In this document: piece by piece, positions 57,325 through 64,000 of the stretch
Position numbering within the stretch: position 1 is the first letter of the stretch
Layout of the letters: every line of letters starts with the position of its first letter
Source: Scilla litardierei
Taxonomy: Eukaryota; Streptophyta; Magnoliopsida; Asparagales; Asparagaceae
Assembly: GCA_030789695.1 (NCBI GenBank)
Contig: CM061141.1
Span: 319,674,452 to 319,738,451, forward strand
Direction: 5' to 3'
DNA: 64,000 nt
Position numbers and translations under genes: made by a program
The notes under the pieces: generated by a model
What the model was told of the DNA's origin: nothing
What the model saw: only the letters and a program-made list of their open reading frames with translations
The model's database searches: none

Positions 57325-58097
57325 TGTTGACAGTTAGGTTCCAGTCAACAATAAGGGGGTGACTTGAAGGATTAGATTCAACGTATATCCTCGTCAACTG
57401 GGGCTACTGGGCTCGCCTGCTGAGTAGCTCGGGTCTGGAAGGTGACAACCGAGCTACTTGGAGGAAGTCCAATCTAGTTCAGAGGAGCTCCAAGCTACTT
57501 GGGGATCAACTGCCGAACTATCTACACCACAAAAAACCGCAAGGGGGTCGGATTTCGGTCCTGACCCAAATCCCCTCCGATACTTGAGTTAGTAGAAAAC
57601 TTAAGAGGGACTCGGGGTAACAAGATCGATCTAGAGGAAGATCGTCTGTGAGGCTGGCCGACCGAGTAAAGGAGTAAGAAATATGTGGTGGAAAGTAAAA
57701 GGCAAGTGATGTCAGAGTACCTATCACTTAGTAACTCTGTTGACCTCTCTTGTTCCTCCGAGGTTTGGTCCTTTTAGAGGAACAATGTCATGTCGATGGA
57801 TAACCGTCATCGAACGTGGCATGTATGTTCCTGCAACTCGGGCGTGGTGGAAGACTGACCACTATCCCATTATTGGGCCCATTTTCCCACGTCCTCTTAG
57901 GGACGTGGGGGCTTAATGGGCGTGAGGCTAATTGTCTATGACCAAGTAAGCAGCCGAATATTCATATGGGCTCGTCGAGCTTGATGGGATGCTTTGTCTT
58001 CTTTGGAGGGCTTAGCCTATGTAGGCGTTAATACCCATCATATAAATTTGGGAACCGGCCCAATGCCGCTAACTGGAGCCGGCCCAATGATGTAACA
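57325..58097 (-). repeat. 3' LTR of the second Tat element (about 773 bp)
   Basis: On the plus strand it starts TGTTGACAGTTAGG and ends GATGTAACA, so on the minus strand TGTTACATC...CTGTCAACA. The U3 start and purine tract resemble those of the first Tat element (TGTTACGAC after ACGGGGGCAAT). Without a second LTR the outer boundary rests on the terminal inverted bases. Confidence 0.6.
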
Positions 58098-58330
58098 GTG
58101 GCCCCGTCATTCGAGCTCAGTCGACGCGTCGATTGAGCTCAAGTGATGTGATACTTCATTAATTAGGCACGACAGTCGAAACAAAAGCACTCAATCATAG
58201 TCGACCAAAGCTCTGTTCCCACCGATGTAGCCGTTACAACTACCTCAGGTTCAGAATACGGATGGTCGTTGATAGGAAACACGTGTCATTAGACCAAAGG
58301 GTCGGCCTCAATCAGGGTCGATTGTCTTCC

Positions 58331-58338
58331 TTATAAAT
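58331..58338 (+). promoter_or_regulatory. TATA box of the second Tat antisense ORF
   Basis: TTATAAAT lies about 95 bases before ATG 58433, outside the LTR. The equivalent site in the first element is CTATAAAA, also outside its LTR. Confidence 0.55.
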
Positions 58339-58432
58339 GACGAATTGGGGGAAAGCGATGCCAAATTTTCGGGCTTAATCGTTTGAAAAAGAAATTCCTA
58401 GTTCTTTCCCTCTTCTTCGCTCAATATTCATC

Positions 58433-60921
58433 ATGGTGACATCATCGACGTCGGGAACTGACCAACTCTGGGAAGAGGTGGAGGGCTGAAGGTGATGTCC
58501 TTCAGGCGGAAAGTCGGGTGGCCAGTGGGGGGGGCGTTCCGATCGGTACGCCCCGTCCAACACCGTCTGCGGAAGAAAGGGACTTAGCACTAGTCCCCGT
58601 CAATGTTGAGGCCTCAGCATGCCGTAAAGGCAAGGAGAGGACGCCTGCACCTCAGGCGATCATCATTATAGCTTCAAAGGTGTCGATTACCCAACTGCTG
58701 TATATCCAGAAGGATTATGTCAAACACCCTTATACGATTCGGATCCCTCTGCCGACTGATAGAGTTTGTTGGCCCAGGGAATGCGAGGTGGGCGTATATA
58801 TCAAAGCCTTTAAACGTGGGCTCCGCTTTCCATTGCATCCATTTATCCTGGTAGTACTGAATGCTTTGGGACTTTTCCTATGCCAAATGATGCCGAATTC
58901 TGTGGGCAAATTGGTTGGCTTCATAGTATTATGCATAGTATTATGCATGATGATTGAGGTAAAGCCGACCTTGAGGCTGCTTAATTTCTTCTTTCAAGTG
59001 AGCTTACTCAGGCTCTGTGTGGTATTGTATCACCGCTAAGAGAGACCTACAATTAATCAAGGATCTTCCCACTTCTAATGAGGGGTGGAAAGATCAGTTT
59101 GTGTTTGTGACATTTCCTGGCTCAGTAATTTTTATCACCAATTGGGCCGAGCCGACTCTTGCGGCTAATGAAGAGCATCCCCTTTCTGAGGGCGAGTTGA
59201 AGACCGTAAATGAGTTGATCTCAGGAAGATAGCTACTCTGTTCAATACGAAAACTCTGAAGAAGACTGTATGTGAGAAAGGTAAGGATTTTCCTTTGAAC
59301 TGACTTTACCTTTCATGCCATTTATTCCTTCTTCGATTTGCAGGGATGAAAGGTCAGGAGTATCAAAAGGATCTCGAGCTCTTGTCTGCCTTTCATGCTC
59401 CCCTCCGAGTGGTTGGAGGAGGCTTGCCGTCCCATCAGGCTGTCAATCCCGATGAGGGGGCGGCCAATGTTGTCGAAGGATCGTCGTTAGCGATCCCAGA
59501 GGCCCCTAAGGAGGCTCGGGGACGAAAAAGGAAGCCAGTGGGTCCTCATGTAGAGGTTACGGAGGCCCACATAAGGAGAAGGACGACAACCATGTCACGA
59601 TCTCGGGTTCATCCTCGGTGGCCCCAGATGCTCTTCAAACGATCCATGGTCAGAAAAAGAGGAGAGTCTGGTCTCTGGTAGAGTCAATAAAAAGAAGCGA
59701 ACTGAAGATCCTTTCGGTGGAAATGACGTCACGACCCTGGATGCAGTTCCTGAACAAGCTCGAGCCCCGCCTTCGCATGCGGCTTCGGCGGATTTGCAAG
59801 GGCCTTGTCTGGCTATAGATACCTGGCCGTTCGGGAGCCTCCTCTCCCAGGAGCCCTAACCCGAATACATTCCCTCAGAGTATAGGGTGATCTTCTTAGA
59901 GGATAGGTCTCCTCAAGATATGTAGGGATGCCCCGGAGAGAGGTCTCATTACCGGGTGGGCGAGGATGAGTATGTCTTGTTGAGTTGTCGGACTGCTTTC
60001 CGACTTATTGAGAACTTGACTCTTCCTCGAAACAGGGCCATTATGGCCAGAGTTGATCACGAGAGACTGGCAACACTAACGGCTCAGCAGGCCCTTCTGG
60101 CAAGTTATTTCTTCCAAGCATTTATTAATTGTAAGAAGTGTTAGGTTTGATTCACTCTTTTGTTCATAGACAACAACTTCAGCCACCGAGCTGCGGTGGC
60201 GATCATTAGCCGTGGCTAATTATGAAGCCAATTTGGCTTATAAAAGTGAACAAATGGCGGCCGACCAGAAGACCATCGACGAAGCGAAGACAAAGAAGGC
60301 CAAGCAAACGCAGTTAGAGCTCATCTCCCGTATAAAAACGGTGGAGCAGGAGCTAGTCGAGGTGAAAGTAAGAGCGGCGGATGAGGCGACTTTTAGAAGT
60401 TCCTTGGAGAAGCAGCTTGTCGATGAGTCCGCCCGAGGAGACAAGCCGATGAACGACTGTTAAAGAAAGAGGATGAGTGGACGACGAAAGAGGGAGAGCT
60501 TCATGGTCAACTGCTAGTTGCCTTGGGCAAGCACATCTCTTCTGAAGATGTTGGGGAATCATCCTCGCAGATTCCAGAAGGGATAAGAGCGAAGATCGCT
60601 TAGGAAGCCATAGATGGATACAAGGCGAGCCTTGGCAATGTGCTGACGTTGTTTGAAGCCGGCTTCACATGCCGTCTGCAAATCGAGAATAAATATCATG
60701 CTTCGAGGATTGATTTCGACCAATTGTCACTGTGGTCGGATGATAAAAAGGAAGTGAAGGATGATGATGTTGCAGCTGAAGAGGAGGTCCACATTCCTGT
60801 GACTGAGGAGGTCCACATCTCTGCAGAGGAGGTCCCCAATCCTGTGGTTGAGGGGGTTTCCATTTCACATGAGAGGTCGATGTCCTTGGGAGATCACCCG
60901 CAGGATTCAATCACCCCATGA
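58433..60921 (+). pseudogene. Antisense ORF of the second Tat element (Transposase_28 / putative gypsy-type transposon family)
   Basis: It starts at ATG 58433 (MVTSSTSGTD..., comparable with MTSSES of the first element) and is frameshifted by 58491. The conserved core follows: TIRIPLPTDRVCWP, GLRFPLHPFILVVLNALGL, QMMPNSVGKLVGFIVLC (58730-58930), then DLPTSNEGWKDQFVF (59050-59110). A clean intron GAAAG/GTAAGG...TTTGCAG is at 59281-59343 (63 bp), matching the 61-bp intron of the first copy. Later come a Lys/Arg-rich segment (59520-59650), LTLPRNRAIMARVDHERLAT (about 60020-60070), a long coiled coil (60195-60450) and an acidic repeat tail ending near 60921. Several frameshifts disable it. Function unknown. 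Confidence 0.7.
59281..59343 (+). other. Conserved 63-bp intron of the antisense ORF
   Basis: Donor AAAG/GTAAGG and acceptor TTTGCAG/GG are both near consensus, with a pyrimidine-rich stretch before the acceptor. The homologous place in the first Tat copy (6819-6879, minus) has donor GAAG/GTACTG and acceptor TTATTGCAG. Confidence 0.6.
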
Positions 60922-61018
60922 ATGTAATAATTTGTAGATGTCCGATCCCTAACAATTGTATCCAAAGTGCGAAATACAAGGTGTTTTGGGATTTCAAGTT
61001 ATCTTGTAATGGTATATA

Positions 61019-61020
<2 letters not shown>

Positions 61021-61064
<44 letters not shown>

Positions 61065-61092
61065 GGAAATGTGCCTAAGAATGACCTCGGGT

Positions 61093-61145
<53 letters not shown>
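61021..61145. repeat. Two (TA)n microsatellites
   Basis: TA runs at about 61022-61061 and 61096-61144 are separated by a unique 35-base spacer. Frames of alternating Ile-Tyr across them are not genes. Confidence 0.95.
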
Positions 61146-61147
<2 letters not shown>

Positions 61148-61384
61148 TGTCTGCCCCCTCAACTGGATGACCTTGCGGATTTGAAAAATACAAGGAGGCC
61201 TGTTGAATAATGAATATCCTCTAACATGTAGCTAGGTCAGCTCCAGGGAAATTACCCATTTGGCGCATATGTCTGAGAATTTGGAATGATAATTCCCTTT
61301 GTGATCGTCCAGTAAGAGTAGAGTCATTCCCGTTCATGTAGCCTAGCTCGCTCGGAAAGAAAAAAGAGATCATACTCGATAGAG

Positions 61385-61980
61385 TAGGTCGGTCGGCCTA
61401 TGAAATGTCATGGCCTCCGGTCGTATAGCTCGGTCGACCCGCGAAGGGGTTGAACCCTGTGAAATCATGGGTATGCGGGGTGGCCCCTCCGATCGTGTAG
61501 CCGAGCGGCTCGCGAGGATAGAGTGAACTCCGTAGCTTAGTTGACTCGAGAGAGAGAACTTGCCCCCGATCATGTAGCTTGGTCGACCGCGAAGGGGAGG
61601 CCCCTTCCGATCGTATAGCCAAGGGGCCCGCAAGGGTAAAGTTATCTCCGTCCGCGTAGCTTGGTTGGCTAGCAGGGGATGAAAGTTTGCCCCAATCGTG
61701 TAGCTCGGTCGGTCCGCGAAGGAGAGGCGCCCTCCGATCGTATATAGCCGAGCGGCCCGCGAGAGTAGAGTCATCTCCGTCCGCGTAGCTTGGTTGGCTA
61801 GCAGAGGAGGGAGGTTTGCCCTCGATCGTGTAGATCGATTGGCCCACGAAGAAGAGGCCCCCTCCGATCGTATAGCCAAGCGACCCGCGAGAGTAGACTC
61901 ATTTCCGTCCGCGTAGCTTGGTTGGCTAGCGGAGGAGGAAAGTTTGCCCCCCAATCGTGTAGCCGAGCAGCCTGCGGGTA
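61385..61980 (-). repeat. ~125-bp tandem repeat of the second Tat element, about 4.5 copies
   Basis: The blocks CCGATCGT(A/G)TAGCC, CCGTCCGCGTAGCTTGGTTG and AGTTTGCCC recur in the same order; CCGATCGTATAGCC starts near 61490, 61609, 61732 and 61863. Copies are diverged by point changes and small indels. The repeat does not resemble the 188-bp repeat of the first Tat element. Confidence 0.8.
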
Positions 61981-62189
61981 AAGGACAAAATTATCCTTGA
62001 GCGAGTAGGTGTTTTATGTGCCTAAAGGAGAATCAAATTTCTTTAGCCATGAGATATGCTTCCATACACACGCAATTTGACCGAAAGATAATTGCATTGA
62101 TTCGAACGGAAATTGCAAACTAAGGGAAATAAAAGGCGTACATGCATTTAATTCAAGGAAAAGAGAGACATCATCTTCTGCTTCCAGCC

Positions 62190-63170
62190 TGCTTTGACTA
62201 TGACATTCTTGGGGCCAGCTTAAGGGACGACTTTCATCAGTCCCTTGTCTTTTGGCCTTGAGGTTCCTTCTTTCGTCGAGGCATCGTCGACGAACCTCTT
62301 CAGGTGGCCCCGCTTGACTAAAGCCTTGATGTCCTTTAAAGTGAGGCAGTCACCCGTCTCATGGCCGCTCTCATTGTGGTACCTGCAAAATTTTAGATCA
62401 TCTCGCTTCTCGTACCTGCTCTTATGTTTCGGGGGTGGGCGATTGAAGAATCCTTCTACCTTCGCATAAGCGAGGACCTCGGCTCTGGTTGCGTTCAGCT
62501 TAGTGAAGGTCTCGTCCCATGGGGATAAGCGTCCTCGGAGGCTCTTGTAACGCTGCCTCTAGTCCCTGGGGTCCCATCGCAGGTTGTCTCGAGGTCGGGC
62601 CTCTCTTTGCTTCCCCAGGGTGCTTGAGGGAGTTCTTCTTTTTGGCGGCAAGCACTTCCTTAGTTGTCATGAAGTGCTCTGCCCTTACGAGTAGGTGTTC
62701 CAGGTTGCTTGGGAGGAACTAATGGAGGGACTTCAGCAAGTCTTCGTTACAGAGTCCTGGGATAAGAGCAGCGATGACCGTGTCATCGTTGGCACCCTTG
62801 ACTTGCAGCCTCTCGTTATTGAAACGCCTGAGGTAGTCTCGCAGCGGTTCCCTCTCCCCTGCTCTAGGGAGAATATGTGGCTGATTTCTTCTTCTGGCAT
62901 TTCCATGCTATGAATTGCCTGCAAAAGAGTTGTGACAATTCATCAAAAGACCCGATGCTTCGGTCGGGTAGCCCATTGTACCATTCATCTGCGGCCTTAG
63001 TCAGAGTAGTGTGGAAAGCTCGACATAAATATGGTTCGTCAGCTTCGTGTAGCTCCATCACGCTCTGATACCTCCGGATATGCTCTCCTGGATCGCCCGT
63101 GCCGTCGTATAATCTCAGTGACGGGATCTTGAATTTCGTCAATCGGGGGTGGAGGTAATGTTCTCCTTCA
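62190..63170 (-). pseudogene. Gag of the second Tat element
   Basis: The gag domain reads FKIPSLRLYDGTGDPGEHIR, CRAFHTTLTKAADEWYNGL, SFDELSQLFCRQFIA (62890-63142). After a frameshift it continues with EGESLR-type and RLQVKGANDDTV-type sequence in other frames. A zinc-knuckle-like CRYHNESGHETGDC (about 62345-62390) is followed by LTLKDIKALVKRGHL. These are hallmarks of Tat-lineage gag. Several frameshifts and stops are present. Confidence 0.8.
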
Positions 63171-63530
63171 GAGGAGTCTTCCTGCTAGGAGCTGAGGTGG
63201 TTAGTGGTTGTTCTCCTTCCGGACGATGGACCCATCGATATGTTGAGGCACTGGAAGACCTGACGGGGCTCCCTCTCATGGGATAAGGAAAACTTCGATG
63301 AAGCTAGCTTCTCTTGTGATGCTGCCCAGCGGCGAGTCGCGAGGAAGTGCGACTTAGGCTTGGGCCTCTCGACCTCTCGCTTGCTCTACACCGCTGAGAG
63401 TGCCTCGCCTCTTGTAAGAGGGCCCCTGCCCTAGAGGGCGCCCCCCATCGAGTGGTTGTTGCCTTCTCTCCGATCCCCGTGGGCTCCGTTGTAGTGGCCA
63501 GCCTCAATCCCTCGCTGGGAGGCGGGAATC

Positions 63531-63859
63531 TTTATCTTCCTTAGCTTAGTTTTTGCTTTGTAGCATCATAGTCATTGCTTAAGTCACGATGTGTGCGCTT
63601 AGCAATGATTAGATGAGTCCTATAAATACCCCAAAAACCCTAGTTGTTCATTATCGAAGAATTGAGATTAGATTGCCGTGACGGCTAGGGTTAGTGGGGG
63701 ATTAGACTTGATCCTATAATTCAAGTTAGGGAGTGATCTCTCCAGAAAAAGATCAAATCTATCTTATTGTTCTTCGTATTTCAATAGAAATTCCTCTCTT
63801 TTCCATTTTTCCTCTTTTAAATTCAGCCCTAAATACGATTTGACCCCCAAATCGTATCA
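63531..63859 (+). repeat. 5' LTR (3' portion) of a further LTR retrotransposon
   Basis: It ends ATCGTATCA three bases before an initiator-Met primer site. CCTATAAATACC at about 63619 is a good TATA box, followed by AAACCCTAG. The left boundary is uncertain, since the sequence changes from Tat gag to this LTR around 63530 without a clear TG end. Confidence 0.55.
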
Positions 63860-63862
63860 TTT

Positions 63863-63874
63863 TGGTATCAGAGC
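63863..63874 (+). other. Primer-binding site, initiator tRNA-Met type
   Basis: TGGTATCAGAGC matches the complement of the 3' end of plant initiator tRNA-Met, the most common primer of plant LTR retrotransposons. Confidence 0.9.
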
Positions 63875-63884
63875 ACTCGATCCT

Positions 63885-64000
63885 ATGGCGAGCACACGGG
63901 CGACTGCGATGAAAACTCTGGGGGAGCGATTGGATGCGGAGATCTCGGGGTTGCGAAAGGAGATGACAGATATGAGGGAAGAACTCAAGGCGGGTTTGAG
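63885..64000 (+). CDS. Start of gag of the downstream retrotransposon, cut by the window end
   Basis: ATG 10 bases after the primer site opens a frame of 38 codons to the window end (MASTRATAMKTLGERLDAEI...), rich in Glu, Arg and Lys and helical in character, as in many Ty3/gypsy gag N-termini. The superfamily cannot be settled from this much. Confidence 0.5.
   Translation, partial: MASTRATAMKTLGERLDAEISGLRKEMTDMREELKAGL

Larger units (their letters stand above)
57325..63530 (-). mobile_element. Tat-lineage Ty3/gypsy element, minus strand, pol missing
   Basis: In minus-strand order: gag (about 63170-62190), ~125-bp tandem repeat (61980-61385), antisense ORF (on the plus strand, 58433-60921), purine tract (minus GACGGGGCCAC, 58098-58108), 3' LTR (58097-57325). 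This repeats the plan of the element at 4199-9182. No protease, RT or integrase sequence is present between gag and the tandem repeat. The 5' LTR is not seen: beyond 63530 a different LTR begins. Confidence 0.8.

Noticed and set aside
60911..61193. Ile-Tyr repeat ORFs
   Set aside because: Translation of (TA)n microsatellites.
1..64000. tRNA genes and viral integrants
   Set aside because: tRNA-like stretches found were retroelement primer sites only; all RT sequences have copia or Ty3/gypsy chromovirus order, with no pararetrovirus-specific features.

Overview
This window is nuclear DNA of a flowering plant. The evidence is GT-AG introns, a FAR1/FHY3-family gene, the start of a DUF92/TMEM19-family gene, and dense nested LTR retrotransposons of the plant lineages Tekay/Del-like chromovirus, Tat, Athila-like and Ty1/copia. 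The species cannot be named from the sequence. No bacterial, organellar, tRNA, rRNA or CRISPR feature was seen.

Layout. 1-3.0 kb: the 3' end of a Ty3/gypsy element and a decayed LTR. 3.3-9.2 kb: the 3' half of a plus-oriented Tat-lineage element, with a ~188-bp tandem repeat, a spliced antisense ORF with its own TATA box, a polypurine tract and a 1.0-kb LTR. 9.2-15.4 kb: AT-rich DNA without recognisable genes. 15.4-15.8 kb (minus): exons 1 and 2 of a DUF92/TMEM19 gene (Arabidopsis protein PGR-like); later exons were not found. 16.1 kb: a short LTR plus primer site. 17.6-47.9 kb: one Ty1/copia element on the minus strand, broken into pieces by later insertions. These are an Athila-like gag-only element (17844-23848, TSD CCTTT), a gag-only chromovirus A (26559-33334, TSD GGAAG), and a solo LTR D (34593-47574). 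D holds chromovirus B (35524-45864, TSD CACAT), and B's protease holds a solo-LTR-like insert E (39554-41946, TSD CTGTG). A GC-rich hairpin array (47.9-50.9 kb) sits against the copia gag and is itself split by solo LTR C (48275-50748, TSD GGGCG). 51.3-55.6 kb (plus): an apparently intact FAR1-RELATED SEQUENCE gene, the best candidate for a functional gene here. 57.3-63.5 kb: a second Tat-lineage element, on the minus strand, with the same plan as the first (gag, tandem repeat, antisense ORF, LTR) and no pol. 63.5-64.0 kb: the 5' LTR, initiator-Met primer site and gag start of another plus-strand element running off the window.

How the parts relate. None of the retroelements has a complete pol, yet two insertions have LTR pairs differing at well under 1% of sites by my hand count (B and the Athila-like element). 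They must therefore have been mobilised in trans or disabled very recently. The strongest unusual signals are: the antisense, intron-containing, self-promoted ORF shared by the two Tat remnants; a 113-bp intron that joins the gag and protease frames of chromovirus B, with its donor position also kept in chromovirus A; and the palindromic GC-rich array bounded by a 13-bp inverted repeat.
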